Shown: positions 8,633-18,491 of the stretch, piece by piece | Layout: the number at the start of each line of letters is the position of its first letter | Position numbering within the stretch: position 1 is the first letter of the stretch | From: Clostridia bacterium | Lineage (GTDB): Bacteria > Bacillota > Clostridia > Christensenellales > Borkfalkiaceae | DNA length: 64,000 nucleotides | Direction: 5' to 3' | NCBI GenBank assembly: GCA_021204625.1 | Contig: JAJPZA010000025.1 | Location: 1-64,000, forward strand | Program-made: the position numbers and the translations under genes | Notes under the pieces: model-generated | What the model was told of the DNA's origin: nothing | The model's database searches: none | Seen by the model: only the letters and a program-made list of their open reading frames with translations

Positions 8633-11600
8633 ATGTTTGAATTAAACGATTTCAATTCCATAAAGATCGGCGTGGCTTCCCCGGAGAAGATAAGGCAGCT
8701 CTCCCACGGCGAGGTCACAAAGCCGGAGACAATAAACTACAGGACGCAGAAGCCTGAGAAGGACGGCCTTTTCTGCGAGCGCATTTTCGGGCCGATGAAG
8801 GACTGGGAGTGCCACTGCGGAAAGTACAAGAGGATCCGCTACAAGGGCATCATATGCGAGAAGTGCGGCGTTGAGGTCACGAGGGCCATCGTGCGCCGCG
8901 AGCGCATGGGCCACATAGAGCTTGCCGCTCCCGTCTCCCACATCTGGTATTTCAGGGGCGTCCCCTCACGCATAGGCCTTGTCCTGGACATGAGCCCCAA
9001 GGCCCTGGAGCAGGTGATATACTTTGCCGCGTACGTTGTGACAGACCCCGGCAAAGTGCCCACGCTTGAATACAAGCAGGTAATAAACGACGTGGACCTC
9101 CGCGAAATAGAGCGCCAGTACGGCCCCTCCGAGGCCACCGGCCTCAAGGTAGGGATGGGCGCCGAAGCCATCCGCGAGCTGCTGCAGGCGGTTGACCTGG
9201 ACAAGGAGTGCGACGAGTGCCGCAAGATAATCGAGTCCTCCAACGCAAGCCAGAAGAGGCTCAAGGCGGTAAAGCGCATCGAAGTTCTCGAGTCATTCAG
9301 AAAGCAGAACGCGCGCCCCGAATGGATGATACTCACCGTCCTTCCCGTTCTTCCCCCGGACCTTAGACCCATGGTCCAGCTGGACGGAGGGCGCTTCGCG
9401 TCCTCAGATCTGAACGATCTGTACAGGCGCGTCATAAACAGAAACAACCGTCTCAAGAGAATGCTGGAGCTGGGCGCTCCGGACATGATCGTGAAGAACG
9501 AAAAGCGCATGCTGCAGGAAGCAGTAGATGCCCTGATAGACAACGGCAAGCGCGGCAAGGCCATCTCCGGCCCTTCCAACAGGGACCTCAAGTCCCTGTC
9601 CGGAATGCTCCGCGGAAAGAGCGGCCGCTTCCGCCAGAACCTTTTAGGCAAGCGAGTTGACTACTCCGGCCGTTCCGTAATTGTCGTCGGCCCTGAGCTC
9701 AAGCTCTACCAGTGCGGACTGCCCAAGGAGATGGCGATAGAGCTCTTCAAGCCCTTCATCATGAAGCGCCTCGTAGAGGAGGGCCAGGCCCACAACATCA
9801 AGACAGCGAAGAAGATGGTGGAGAAGGCGAAGTCCTTCGTATGGGACGTTCTCGAGGACGTAATAAAGGAGCACCCGGTTCTTCTGAACCGCGCCCCGAC
9901 GCTTCACCGTCTTTCCATACAGGCGTTCGAGCCCATCCTTATCGAGGGCCGCGCCATAAAGATTCATCCTCTGGTCTGCACTGCGTTCAACGCGGACTTC
10001 GACGGAGACCAGATGGCCGTGCACGTTCCTCTTTCCATAGAGGCGCAGGCAGAGGCCAGATATCTCATGCTCTCCTGCAACAACATCTTAAAGCTTTCGG
10101 ACGGCAAGCCCGTTATGCAGCCTTCGCAGGACATGGTAATGGGCGCGTACTATCTCACGATAATACGCCGCGAGGAAGGCAAGTGGTACCGCTGGAGCGG
10201 GGACCGCTACTATGAGTGCCTTGAGACGGACGAGGGGGCTGAGCAGTACATGCCCGGCTATTACATCTCCGAGGAAGAGGCCCTCATGGCATACCAGCTC
10301 AAGTACGTCCACATGCAGGATGAAATCTACGTCCGCAGGAAGGTGACGATCTGCGACCCCGAGTCCCCCTATGACGGAGACATCGTGCGCGGGCGCATAA
10401 AGACCACCGTAGGGCGCATAATATTCAACGAAAAGATCCCCCAGAACCTCGGATTCGTAGAGCGCAATACGAAAGAGGACTACCTCAAGTACGAGGCCTC
10501 ATACGAGCTCATAGGCTCAAACATAGCCCTCGGAAAGAAGCAGCTCGGAAAAATCGTTGAGCGCTGCTTCAAGAAGGGCGGGGCGCCCATGGCGGCCGAC
10601 GTTCTGGACTACATAAAGACGATAGGCTACAAGTACTCCACGATAGGCGCCATAACGACGTCCGTCTTCGACATGCACATCCCTGAGCAGAAGAGGATCA
10701 TCCTTGCGGATACGGACGACAAGGTGCTCAAGATTGAGAAGAAGTTCCAGCGCGGGCTCCTCCGCGAAGAGGAGCGCTACAACGCAGTCATCCAGGCGTG
10801 GGACGAGGCCACGGAGGAAGTGACGGACGCCCTGAAAAACTCCCTGGACAAGTTCAACCCCATATGGATGATGGCAAACTCCGGCGCGCGCGGCTCCATT
10901 GACCAGATGAAGCAGCTTTCCGGAATGCGCGGGCTCATGGTCAACCCGCAGGGCAGAAAGATAGAGATACCGGTAAAGTCCTGCTTCCGCGAAGGCCTCA
11001 GCGTTTTGGAGTACTTCATCTCCTCGCACGGCGGAAGAAAGGGCCTTGCCGACACCGCCCTGAAGACCGCAGACTCCGGCTATCTCACCCGCCGTCTTGT
11101 GGACGTCTCCCAGGACGTGATAGTCCGCGAGGACGACTGCATGGCAGGCTCCAAGAAGCCGAGAGGCATGATAGTGAAGGCCATAATAGGCCCGAACGGC
11201 GAAACGATAGAGGGGCTTGAGGACCGCGTCCAGGGCCGCTTCGTGGCCGAGGACGTGCGCGACAAGCGCGGCAACCTGATTGTGGGCATGAACGAGTTCG
11301 TGACGGACGACATCGCCAAAAAGATAGTTGATGCCGGCATAGAGCAGGTATCCATCCGTTCCGTCTTCACATGCAACTCGCGCTACGGCGTATGCGCCAA
11401 GTGCTACGGCAAGAACATGGCCACCAACACCCCCGTGCAGGTGGGCGAGGCGGTCGGCGTAATAGCTGCCCAGTCCATAGGCGAGCCCGGCACGCAGCTT
11501 ACGATGCGCACATTCCATACCGGCGGCATAGCGGCCACCGGCGACATCACGCAGGGCCTTCCGCGTGTCGAAGAGCTCTTCGAGGCAAGAAAGCCCAAGG

Positions 11601-12334
11601 GCTGCTCGACGCTTTGCGAAGTGTCCGGCGTCGTACACCTTGACGACCGTGACAACCTGAAGCACGTCATAATCCGCGACCCCGAAACGGGCGCCACGAA
11701 GAAAGAGTACACTCTCTCCTTCAACGCCGCCCTCCTTGTGAAGGAAGGGGAAAGAATCGAGCCCGGCACCGTCCTGAACATAGGCTCCGTATATCCGCAG
11801 GACATCCTGCGCATCTCGGGCGTAAAGGGAGTGCAGGACTACATCCTGGAGCAGGTCCAGTCCGTATACCGCTCCCAGGGCGTTGACATCAACGACAAGC
11901 ATGTCGAGATCATCGTCCGCCAGATGCTGCGCAAGGTGCGCATCGAGAACGCAGGCTCCACAGACCTTCTTCCCGGCGAGACGGTGGACATGTTCGAGGT
12001 AGAGGACCAGAACCAGAAGGCCATCGAGGCCGGCGGCACCCCGGCCCTCCAGAAGCGCATTCTTCTCGGCATCACCAAGGCCGCCCTTTCCACAGACTCC
12101 TTCCTGTCCGCAGCCTCCTTCCAGGAGACCGCCCGCGTCCTCACAGACGCCGCCATCAAGGGCAAGACAGACCCTCTCATGGGCCTCAAGGAGAACGTCA
12201 TCATCGGCAAGCTCATCCCTGCCGGCACCGGCGCAAAGGAGTACAAGAACATGTCTCCCATGATCGTGCCCGGCTACTCCAGCCTCAACGCCATGGACAA
12301 CTCCTTCATCATCGGCCGCCGCAACAACTTCTAA
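8633..12334 (+). CDS. rpoC: DNA-directed RNA polymerase subunit beta'
   Basis: 1233 residues, a normal Firmicute length. GGAGG precedes the ATG. The N-terminal zinc site [20 protein letters not shown] lies near residues 61-80. The catalytic [12 protein letters not shown] with three Mg2+-binding Asp is near residue 453. The second zinc site ([13 protein letters not shown]) is followed by the trigger/bridge region [25 protein letters not shown]. Co-transcribed with rpoB. The rpsL-rpsG-fusA genes that commonly follow in Firmicutes are absent; the gene is followed by a hairpin at 12430-12451 and then a convergent gene. Confidence 0.98.
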   Translation: MFELNDFNSIKIGVASPEKIRQLSHGEVTKPETINYRTQKPEKDGLFCERIFGPMKDWECHCGKYKRIRYKGIICEKCGVEVTRAIVRRERMGHIELAAPVSHIWYFRGVPSRIGLVLDMSPKALEQVIYFAAYVVTDPGKVPTLEYKQVINDVDLREIERQYGPSEATGLKVGMGAEAIRELLQAVDLDKECDECRKIIESSNASQKRLKAVKRIEVLESFRKQNARPEWMILTVLPVLPPDLRPMVQLDGGRFASSDLNDLYRRVINRNNRLKRMLELGAPDMIVKNEKRMLQEAVDALIDNGKRGKAISGPSNRDLKSLSGMLRGKSGRFRQNLLGKRVDYSGRSVIVVGPELKLYQCGLPKEMAIELFKPFIMKRLVEEGQAHNIKTAKKMVEKAKSFVWDVLEDVIKEHPVLLNRAPTLHRLSIQAFEPILIEGRAIKIHPLVCTAFNADFDGDQMAVHVPLSIEAQAEARYLMLSCNNILKLSDGKPVMQPSQDMVMGAYYLTIIRREEGKWYRWSGDRYYECLETDEGAEQYMPGYYISEEEALMAYQLKYVHMQDEIYVRRKVTICDPESPYDGDIVRGRIKTTVGRIIFNEKIPQNLGFVERNTKEDYLKYEASYELIGSNIALGKKQLGKIVERCFKKGGAPMAADVLDYIKTIGYKYSTIGAITTSVFDMHIPEQKRIILADTDDKVLKIEKKFQRGLLREEERYNAVIQAWDEATEEVTDALKNSLDKFNPIWMMANSGARGSIDQMKQLSGMRGLMVNPQGRKIEIPVKSCFREGLSVLEYFISSHGGRKGLADTALKTADSGYLTRRLVDVSQDVIVREDDCMAGSKKPRGMIVKAIIGPNGETIEGLEDRVQGRFVAEDVRDKRGNLIVGMNEFVTDDIAKKIVDAGIEQVSIRSVFTCNSRYGVCAKCYGKNMATNTPVQVGEAVGVIAAQSIGEPGTQLTMRTFHTGGIAATGDITQGLPRVEELFEARKPKGCSTLCEVSGVVHLDDRDNLKHVIIRDPETGATKKEYTLSFNAALLVKEGERIEPGTVLNIGSVYPQDILRISGVKGVQDYILEQVQSVYRSQGVDINDKHVEIIVRQMLRKVRIENAGSTDLLPGETVDMFEVEDQNQKAIEAGGTPALQKRILLGITKAALSTDSFLSAASFQETARVLTDAAIKGKTDPLMGLKENVIIGKLIPAGTGAKEYKNMSPMIVPGYSSLNAMDNSFIIGRRNNF

Positions 12335-12429
12335 AATCAGAAGCTGCTGCCATAGCCCAAAACAGTATCCGGCCTCCGGCCGGCCGGCATAACCTGTCCG
12401 GGTCCGGAAACCCGCACATAACGAATCCC

Positions 12430-12457
12430 AGCCATCCCGAAAGAGATGGCTGTTTTC
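12430..12457 (+). terminator. Probable rpoBC terminator
   Basis: AGCCATC (12430-12436), 8-nt loop, GATGGCT (12445-12451), then GTTTTCATT. Lies 96 nt after the rpoC stop. Confidence 0.5.
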
Positions 12458-12460
12458 ATT

Positions 12461-12813
12461 CCGCGAACGCGCTTTCCGGCTGCCCGCCCAGCTGTCCGTA
12501 AAACCAAATTTTGCGCAGGCGCATCCGGGGCAGACACTTTACTGCGGTACCGTGCCAAAGTGAATGAGCAAAAGTACGAACAACAGTTTCTAAACGAACC
12601 CGTTCTCACACCGGAAAGTCCGGGAGGGCAGGGGAGGAAGTGCAGTCCTGAATTCCGGCTGCGAGTCCCCTCAAGTCCAATCAAATCCGAGGAAAAATCT
12701 CAATGCCTCTGCAGCGTGAAAATCACCGTTATCCTCACATATTCCGCCATTTTTGCCCACATGAAAGGAGCCTTTAACAGGCCCCTGGTCCAAATCCAAG
12801 ACTACATTAAACC
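12461..12813. other. Intergenic region between rpoC and popT terminators, no gene seen
   Basis: A plus-strand frame runs through 12446-12850 but has no start signal, no recognisable family and crosses both terminators, so I do not call it. No tRNA or structured RNA is recognised; there is a small CCGGAAAGTCCGG hairpin only. Confidence 0.4.
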
Positions 12814-12833
12814 AGCCGCCCTTATGGGCGGCT
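12814..12833 (-). terminator. Terminator of the DUF368 gene
   Basis: AGCCGCCC / GGGCGGCT stem with a TTAT loop, a few bases beyond the stop codon at 12838. U-tract is weak on both strands. Confidence 0.55.
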
Positions 12834-12837
12834 GTTG

Positions 12838-13845
12838 TCATTTCGCATGATGCGTGGCGTGTTTTTTCTTTTTTGTGATCTCAGCATCCGTTGCGGCGGG
12901 CACGGACTGGATGTTCCCCTCTTGTGCGTCCGTCTGGGACTTCATTTTTTCCAGCTTTGCCTTCTTTGCCGGAAGCAGGGGATTTTCTTTCCATCTGCTT
13001 GCATAGAAGGTGAGCAGGAATCCTCCCACGGCGCCGACGAGGAGCAGTGCTATTCCGCATGATACCTGGGTAAGGTCATATACGACGTCCGGATAGCTGG
13101 ACGGGAAGATTAAGAACATGGTGGCTATTGAGCCTACTATGAATCCCGTTATTGCCCAGTATGATCCTCTGGGGAAACGGTCCAGGAAAAACTTCATGAG
13201 CCTTGCCACGCAGAAGAATCCGACTATTGCTCCGCAGGCCAGAATCACGAGAACCAGGATGCAGTGTCCGACAGTTCCTTCCGCTCCTATGAACAGGTCC
13301 AGAATGGGGGAGTAGTATCCGAAGATGAAGAGCATCATGGAGCCGCTCACGCCGGGAACCACGAAAGCCGCGGCAGCGAGGATTCCCATGCCGAAGACTG
13401 CGAAGTACTGCCATGTGGGCATTTCCGCAGACAGGTCTGCAGAGCCCATTCCGGGGATGAATCCTATGCCGACTATGATGGCCGCCGGGATGAGGATGGA
13501 GAGCACATACTGCGGCTTGAAGCCTGCGTGGAATCCGTCCTTGAACTGGAACGGAAGGGTTCCAACGATGAGGCCTGCGAACAGCATGACAGTGGGGAAC
13601 GGGGCGTACTCCAAGGCGTATTTTATGGGGAAGTATACAATCACGAGGCCGGCGACAAGTCCTATGAGCACAGGCAAAAGGAACATAAAGCTCTTCCTGA
13701 AATTCTTGAAAAGATTGCTTATGTTCTCAATTATGTCCGAGTATATCCTCGTGATGACGGCAATAGACCCGCCGGACATTCCCGGAACTATTATCGCAAC
13801 GCCGATTCCCGCGCCGCACAAAAGGTTCCTTATAAACTGTTTCAT
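12838..13845 (-). CDS. popT: DUF368 family membrane protein, PopT-type polyprenyl phosphate translocase
   Basis: 335 residues from the ATG at 13845; a longer frame to 13893 is excluded because its start lies inside the -35 box of the promoter at 13870-13898. Several hydrophobic segments are present. Two glycine-rich repeats carry the DUF368 signature: GVAIIVPGMSGGSIAVI near the N-terminus and AFVVPGVSGSMMLFIFG in the middle. DUF368 proteins (PopT) have been reported as undecaprenyl-phosphate translocases that return the C55-P carrier across the membrane for wall polymer synthesis. The C-terminus is a Lys-rich cytosolic tail ending in a His-rich stretch. Single gene with its own promoter and terminator. 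Substrate assignment is by family. Confidence 0.85.
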   Translation of the reverse strand: MKQFIRNLLCGAGIGVAIIVPGMSGGSIAVITRIYSDIIENISNLFKNFRKSFMFLLPVLIGLVAGLVIVYFPIKYALEYAPFPTVMLFAGLIVGTLPFQFKDGFHAGFKPQYVLSILIPAAIIVGIGFIPGMGSADLSAEMPTWQYFAVFGMGILAAAAFVVPGVSGSMMLFIFGYYSPILDLFIGAEGTVGHCILVLVILACGAIVGFFCVARLMKFFLDRFPRGSYWAITGFIVGSIATMFLIFPSSYPDVVYDLTQVSCGIALLLVGAVGGFLLTFYASRWKENPLLPAKKAKLEKMKSQTDAQEGNIQSVPAATDAEITKKKKHATHHAK

Positions 13846-13869
13846 CTCACTCCCGCATCTTCGCCTAAA

Positions 13870-13898
13870 ATTATAAACGCCAATGGGATTCAAGTCAA
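13870..13898 (-). promoter_or_regulatory. Consensus promoter of popT
   Basis: On the minus strand, TTGACT, 17-bp spacer, TATAAT. Transcription would start near 13863, giving an 18-nt leader with GGGAG before the ATG at 13845. Confidence 0.75.
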
Positions 13899-13972
13899 GA
13901 TTGATTGCATATATTTGGATTTATTGCAAGATACTCAGTGATATATGGCGTTGGGGATTACAGCTCAGGAAT

Positions 13973-13999
13973 AAAAAAAAGACCCCGGAAAGGGGTCTT
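13973..13999 (-). terminator. Intrinsic terminator of the RelB/DinJ gene
   Basis: AAGACCCC / GGGGTCTT stem with a 5-nt loop. On the minus strand it is followed by eight U residues, 41 nt past the stop codon at 14041. Confidence 0.8.
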
Positions 14000-14040
14000 G
14001 TTGCCGGCTGGCTGCTTATGCATTTTATCTGCAGAAGGCT

Positions 14041-14343
14041 TCATATGCCGTACTTCTCTTCCAGAATCCTGTGAAATTCCTCCTTGGTGTACTCCTTGTC
14101 ATTCTTGTATGATTTAAGCCTTTCCGCAATGATAGCGGCCAGATCCTCGTCTGTGAGTCCGTCTGCGTATATGACCGTCTTAGGTTTGCGGACCTCAAAC
14201 GGAAGGCCCTGGGTAAGCACTATCTGCCTGTACACCATCTGGATAAGGGAAGAGGGGGTCACCCCGAGATCTGCCAGGACGGCCTCAGCCTGATCCTTGA
14301 GTTCACTGTCTATTCTTGCGTATACAACGGCTGTTTTGCTCAT
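14041..14343 (-). CDS. RelB/DinJ family antitoxin, no toxin partner adjacent
   Basis: 100 residues. Start at 14343 because GGAGG lies 7 nt upstream. The N-terminus SKTAVVYARIDSELKDQAE and LGVTPSSLIQMVYRQIVLTQGLPFEV are the ribbon-helix-helix DNA-binding and dimerisation motifs of RelB/DinJ. The C-terminal helices (YTKEEFHRILEEKYG) would normally wrap a RelE/YafQ toxin. No toxin gene lies downstream: an intrinsic terminator follows directly. It is divergent from the tyrosine recombinase gene, so it could be an orphan regulator or a remnant of a toxin-antitoxin module. Confidence 0.8.
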   Translation of the reverse strand: MSKTAVVYARIDSELKDQAEAVLADLGVTPSSLIQMVYRQIVLTQGLPFEVRKPKTVIYADGLTDEDLAAIIAERLKSYKNDKEYTKEEFHRILEEKYGI

Positions 14344-14375
14344 AGTAATCCTCCGTGGATACTCTTCCAAGCTTC

Positions 14376-14405
14376 ATTATAACCCTATGTGCTTACGAAA
14401 TGCAA
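14376..14405 (-). promoter_or_regulatory. Promoter of the orphan antitoxin
   Basis: Minus strand TTGCAT, 18-bp spacer, TATAAT. A plus-strand TATAAT for the recombinase gene lies at 14477-14482 with a poor -35. Confidence 0.5.
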
Positions 14406-14514
14406 GCAATTGCAAGTATAATCTCAATTATACATCCAGTTCCATACTCCGCATGCCCTCCTGCATGCCAATGCTGTATAATACACACATTGTGCATCAA
14501 GAGGAGAGAATATC

Positions 14515-15537
14515 ATGAAAATCACGGAATGGATGAACCGCTGGCTGGAAGAGTGCAGCACAAGGCTTAAATGGAGCACGATAATCCGTTACTCGGAGAA
14601 CAGCAAATGCCACATATGCCCCATGCTTGGAGACAAGGATCTGGAAGATCTGTCTGCAGACACCCTGCAGGATTTCATCCGGACCCTGGAAGGCAAGGGC
14701 CTAGCATACAACACCATAGCCAGCATAGTCTCCACATTGAAGATGGCCCTGCAGGAGGCAATGCGCACAGGCGTAACGAAGGTTAGCAACACCGGGAGCA
14801 TGCGCCTGCCGGAGCATACGGAAAAGGAAGCGGAATGTTTCACCGTCCAGGAGCAGAAGAAGATCATAAAGGCCGTAATCCGCAGCGTGGACCTCCGGCT
14901 GTACGGCATTCTCATATCTGCCGGCATGGGATTGAGAATAGGGGAGCTCCTGGCTCTCACATGGGATGACGTCAATCTCCATTCCAAAACCATACGGATC
15001 TGCAAAACTTCATATTACGCCAAGGACAGAAACGGAGTGTATGGCAGGATAGTGACCTCTCCCAAGACACACAAGTCCGCAAGGGCCATTCCAATACCGG
15101 ACATCCTGTATCCGTACATAAAGGAACTGTATGAGAACAGAGACTGCAAGCACGTAATAAGCTGGAAAGGGAAGCCGGTAAAGATGAGGACATACCAGGC
15201 TTTGTTTTCAAGGCTTCTCTCACAGCTTGGCATCCGGCACAGAGGATTCCATGCTCTGAGGCACACGTTTGCAACCCGCGCCTTGGAGTGCGGGATAGAT
15301 GTGAAGACCACGTCCGAGATCCTGGGTCACAGCAACATAAACATAACCCTCCAGCGGTACACACATGTCCTCATGGAGCACATGCGCAAAGAGCTGGGAA
15401 AGATGGAGATGTTCTTCATGGAGCATGACCTGGGGATTCCGGTCTCTTCATACATCCAGAGCACTATGAATATAAGCTATCCTGCGGCATGTACAGCACA
15501 TGACATCCACAGGAACACCCTAGGATTTTTCCCGTAA
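14515..15537 (+). CDS. Tyrosine recombinase / integrase
   Basis: 340 residues; GAGGAG precedes the ATG. The N-terminal 100 residues form a SAM-like core-binding domain. The catalytic domain has all expected residues: R141 (GLRIGELLAL), K184 (TSPKTHKSARAIP), H246 and R249 (HALRHTFATRA), H272 (LGHSNI) and nucleophile Y282 (RYTHV). It is compact and has no excisionase or other phage or ICE genes beside it, so it may be a domesticated invertase-type recombinase or the relic of a mobile element. The neighbouring orphan antitoxin, the hairpin at 15717-15753 and the serine recombinase relic at 18 kb mark this as a mobile-element-affected zone. No att sites were identified. Confidence 0.93.
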   Translation: MKITEWMNRWLEECSTRLKWSTIIRYSENSKCHICPMLGDKDLEDLSADTLQDFIRTLEGKGLAYNTIASIVSTLKMALQEAMRTGVTKVSNTGSMRLPEHTEKEAECFTVQEQKKIIKAVIRSVDLRLYGILISAGMGLRIGELLALTWDDVNLHSKTIRICKTSYYAKDRNGVYGRIVTSPKTHKSARAIPIPDILYPYIKELYENRDCKHVISWKGKPVKMRTYQALFSRLLSQLGIRHRGFHALRHTFATRALECGIDVKTTSEILGHSNINITLQRYTHVLMEHMRKELGKMEMFFMEHDLGIPVSSYIQSTMNISYPAACTAHDIHRNTLGFFP

Positions 15538-15716
15538 ACCATATCGAAATACCGGAGGGACAGGACAGGCACACAGAGGCACCAAAATAACTGCAGAATT
15601 CAAGTATGAAGCTTTTTTATAGAAGGGCTCTTTTGGAATGTCCTGTGGAGGCAGGTTTCATGCAAGCAAAAACACAGGCGGCATGAGACCGTCTGTGCAG
15701 TATAGGCATGATGACA

Positions 15717-15753
15717 GTAAAGTGCGTGGATTGGCTTAATCCACGCACTTTAC
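15717..15753. repeat. Perfect 16-bp inverted repeat with 5-nt loop
   Basis: 15717-15732 is exactly complementary to 15738-15753 (arms beginning GTAAAGTGCGTGG). It lies 180 nt downstream of the recombinase gene. The following sequence is not a clean U-run, so it may be a terminator or a recombinase-related or extrusion-prone palindrome. Confidence 0.7.
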
Positions 15754-16068
15754 GCTATTATTCTAGCATGAAGATAGGGCTGTTTCAATAGGAAAATCAA
15801 CATAATATCTATTATTGCTTGCGATTTTAACTATTTTTGCCCTTCATTGAAGCAATACATATTGCTTTTTTGGAACACATGGAAATCGGGATTCCATGTA
15901 TTAAGCCAATACATGCAGATGGAGTATTATGACCGCTACAGGCCAGTGCAACCATATTTTAAAATCCTCTTATGGGGCATATATGAGACTGTTCAGTTCT
16001 CTTGGCATAAACAGGTTTGCCTATAGCGTTTATAATGTTTTATTGAATTAAAAAACGGGGTATGTTTA
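15754..16068. other. A/T-rich intergenic stretch with small hairpins
   Basis: No gene seen. A 7-bp hairpin AAGCAAT/ATTGCTT followed by Ts (15850-15871) resembles a weak plus-strand terminator. A second hairpin ACATGGAA/TTCCATGT lies near 15887-15909. A TATAAT at 16031-16036, about 32 nt before the next gene, is a candidate -10 with no clear -35. Confidence 0.4.
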
Positions 16069-16509
16069 ATGTCTGGTTTTGTATCCCTCATCATTGCAAT
16101 AGTACTGGTGATTGTGGTTCTGTTCGTTGTTCGCTTTCTTTCCCGGCTGATGATGGAACACGGCGGAATGGCGCTTATGATTGTACATGACATTATAGCG
16201 GTTGTGCTTGGGGCTGGAGCGCTGGTTGTATCCTGCTACATGTATTCTGTAGAGGACGGAGCATGGGGCATGATCTGCTGGTACTTTCTGCTGGTCTTTA
16301 CATCTATCTACTGGTACAATTCCTGGATAAGGTCACAGAATATTGGGTTCTTCCGTGTGATATGGTCATCGATTGTTTTCGCAGCGATTGTTACCTTGAT
16401 AGCCGCTTTAATCGGTGTCTTCGCAGGCGGATATGCTTGGATTGTTTCAATCGTATATCTGGTTTGGCTTATTTTTGATATAGTAAGATATCTAGTCCGC
16501 AACAGATAG
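16069..16509 (+). CDS. Small multi-pass membrane protein of unknown function
   Basis: 146 residues with about five hydrophobic segments: roughly 4-24, 33-57, 65-83, 95-117 and 119-140. It ends in a short basic tail (RYLVRNR). No motif or family is recognised. The ribosome-binding site is weak (GGGGTATG before the ATG). It sits 120 nt before the Sel1-repeat gene in the same orientation and may be co-transcribed with it. Confidence 0.55.
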   Translation: MSGFVSLIIAIVLVIVVLFVVRFLSRLMMEHGGMALMIVHDIIAVVLGAGALVVSCYMYSVEDGAWGMICWYFLLVFTSIYWYNSWIRSQNIGFFRVIWSSIVFAAIVTLIAALIGVFAGGYAWIVSIVYLVWLIFDIVRYLVRNR

Positions 16510-16629
16510 CTGAATCTTACTGACACAGTTTGAAATGTCTGAATCCTGAACGCACTGTTTGCGGATGACGGCAATCAAAATATACTATGGAAGACTGTCA
16601 TAAAGGCAGGACGGAAAGGAGATACTCTA

Positions 16630-17598
16630 ATGTTTGGTTTTGGGGGGAATGTCAACAAGATTGACAAGTACTACAAAAAAGCCAAGAAAGGCGATCCTGA
16701 AGCTATGTACCAGGTTGGTCTTTGCTATTTATACGGAGACAGCGTGGCAGAAGACCTGGGGGAAGCAGTAGCTTGGCTTAATAATGCTGCCTGCAAAGGG
16801 CATATGGAAGCTCAAGCCATATTAGGGAACCTGTATCATAATGGAGAAGGTGTGCAGCGTGATTATGCTATGGCCGCAAAATGGTATGAGAGAGCTGCTG
16901 CGCAGGGACATGCAGGTGCTCTTAATGCCCTTGGCCGCGCCTACTCTGAAGGATGGGGTGTTCCTGTAAACGAAGCAAAGGCGGCAGATCTTTTTGCAAA
17001 GGCAGTTGAAAGAGGGAATATCGCTGCATTGTACAACCTTGGATACTGCTATGAAAATGGGGAGGGTGTTGCCCAAGACGTAGCCAGGGCGTTCAATCTT
17101 TATGCTCAGGGTGCGAAAAAAGGCGATGGCTCTTGCGAAAATGCCCTTGGAGAGTGCTATTTTTTAGGCGTAGGTACAGCTAAGGACTATAAGCAGGCAT
17201 ACAATTGGTTAACAAAGGCAGCATCACAGAACCACCCCGGCGCGCAATCCAATTTGGGATATATGTACGAAGCCGGGGAAGGTGTTAAGCAAAACTATGG
17301 TACTGCTGCAAAATGGTATGAGAAAGCTGCAAATCAAGGGAGTGCTAGTGCACAGAATGCTCTGGGCAATTTCTACATGGAAGGCAAAGGTGTCCGCCAG
17401 AACTATTCCAAGGCTGCAGAGTATTACAGAGAAGCAGCAGAGCAGGGGCATCCTGCGGGCCAGTTTAATCTAGCTCTCTGCTATGAAAAGGGTTTGGGAA
17501 TTATTCAGGATCTTGACAGTGCATACGAGTGGTTCTCACGTGCTGCTGAACAGGGTGACGAGGACGCAGTAGAGGCCCTTAAAAGATTCAGGGGATAG
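16630..17598 (+). CDS. Sel1-like repeat protein
   Basis: 322 residues built almost wholly of about eight 36-residue Sel1-like (TPR-related) repeats, e.g. AMYQVGLCYLYGDSVAEDLG and AQSNLGYMYEAGEGVKQNYG. AAAGGAGA precedes the ATG. No signal peptide is seen, so it is probably cytoplasmic. Sel1 repeats form solenoids that mediate protein-protein contacts; in bacteria such proteins serve in signalling or host-interaction complexes. The partner is unknown; the upstream small membrane protein is a contextual candidate. A terminator follows at 17673. Confidence 0.88.
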   Translation: MFGFGGNVNKIDKYYKKAKKGDPEAMYQVGLCYLYGDSVAEDLGEAVAWLNNAACKGHMEAQAILGNLYHNGEGVQRDYAMAAKWYERAAAQGHAGALNALGRAYSEGWGVPVNEAKAADLFAKAVERGNIAALYNLGYCYENGEGVAQDVARAFNLYAQGAKKGDGSCENALGECYFLGVGTAKDYKQAYNWLTKAASQNHPGAQSNLGYMYEAGEGVKQNYGTAAKWYEKAANQGSASAQNALGNFYMEGKGVRQNYSKAAEYYREAAEQGHPAGQFNLALCYEKGLGIIQDLDSAYEWFSRAAEQGDEDAVEALKRFRG

Positions 17599-17672
17599 AG
17601 CCACAAGGTTCACACAGTAAGAAAGGCCATGATATGAGGCTATCTATAGAGGACAACAGTTCATATAAAAAC

Positions 17673-17703
17673 AAATCCGGGAGACCATCTCCCGGATTTT
17701 AAT
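17673..17703 (+). terminator. Terminator after the Sel1-repeat gene
   Basis: AAATCCGGGAGA / TCTCCCGGATTT stem (12 bp) with a 3-nt loop, followed by TTAAT. Confidence 0.75.
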
Positions 17704-17835
17704 GTGGCCAGGCCACTTCATTATGTCTAAGATACATAAAATTGATATCGTTCGCAATTGGCAGTTTTTTTAAAACATTTGCAAAGCATTTGCAAAGCGT
17801 TCGGTGTAGCACCTTATATGCAGCAGTGCCCCGTG

Positions 17836-18176
17836 GGGTATGTTAAAGTCCGCAGGTTCTCCACGCCGCACATTCACGAAGAGAATCTCGTGGAGCTGTT
17901 CGGGAAAGCAGTCTCCCTCTTAAGCGGCTTTGAAAGTGCGGCCGCAGAGCTGGCTTTGCTTCTTGCGCCGTTCGTCGGCAGCGCAGAGGCGGTGGAAGCA
18001 GACTTAAGGGCAAGCCGGGATATTCCGACTGGCTGTGCCGGAATATCCTTAAAAAGGCTGTGGCGAACGCAGACTTCTCCGTGACCTTCTCATTTATTAA
18101 TGGTGAAGAGATAACGGAGCTTCTGGACAAGGAACGGTACGGGAACTCCAGCAAGGAAATCGGATACCTTGGCTAA
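17836..18176 (+). pseudogene. Decayed C-terminal part of a large serine recombinase
   Basis: In one frame (about 17836-18010) the translation RRFSTPHIHEENLVELFGKA resembles the zinc-ribbon segment of large serine recombinases (pattern C-STPH-I-E--L---F--A). After a frame change near 18010 the other frame gives WLCRNILKKAVAN and FSVTFSFINGEEITELLDKE, resembling the C-terminal beta-strand segment of the same family, ending at TAA 18174-18176. The catalytic N-terminal domain is missing and the zinc Cys residues are not kept. A terminator follows. Assignment rests on motif resemblance by eye. Confidence 0.45.
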
Positions 18177-18186
18177 GGCAAAGAAA

Positions 18187-18216
18187 AGACCGCTCACTTA
18201 GGTGGGCGGTCTTTTT
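18187..18216 (+). terminator. Intrinsic terminator after the recombinase relic
   Basis: AGACCGCTCAC / GTGGGCGGTCT stem with TTAG loop, then TTTTTAT. Confidence 0.75.
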
Positions 18217-18491
18217 ATCGTGCTCCGTTTTGGAAGATCAGGTCCAGATGGCTGTTCTTTTTCCTTTTCCTTCTGTTCTTTTTCCTGCTTTTTCTTTTTC
18301 TTCTCTGCCTTTTCCTCCAGTATCCTCTCTCTGTGGCCAATCGTGTTTCTGCTTTCCGGTTCATTATTACCGGTATGACAGAGCGACTGAAATCTTTAGT
18401 GTTTCTGGTAACGATACAGAAACAGCCCGGATTTCCATCCGGGCTGTTTTTATGGAGTTATGCAGGAGAATGAGCAGTGTGCGCTTGAGCA
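18217..18491. other. Pyrimidine-rich stretch and bidirectional terminator beside feoB
   Basis: 18240-18345 is strongly pyrimidine-rich. Its minus-strand reading frame gives a Lys/Glu-rich coiled-coil-like segment (EEKAEKKKKKQEKEQKEKEK) without a start, perhaps the tail of a lost mobilisation protein. 18421-18451 is a 12-bp hairpin AACAGCCCGGAT/ATCCGGGCTGTT with T-run on the plus side; it lies 44 nt past the feoB stop and may terminate both strands. Confidence 0.4.

Noticed and set aside
12446-12850. 134-codon plus-strand frame after rpoC
   Set aside because: Crosses two hairpin terminators, has no Shine-Dalgarno and a non-protein-like composition.
17758-17835. TTG start of a new gene before the recombinase relic
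   Set aside because: The segment is low-complexity with a short CATTTGCAAAG duplication and lacks a ribosome site; homology begins only near 17836.
14515-18176. Complete integrative element
   Set aside because: No att repeats, excisionase, relaxase or conjugation genes; only an integrase and scattered relics.
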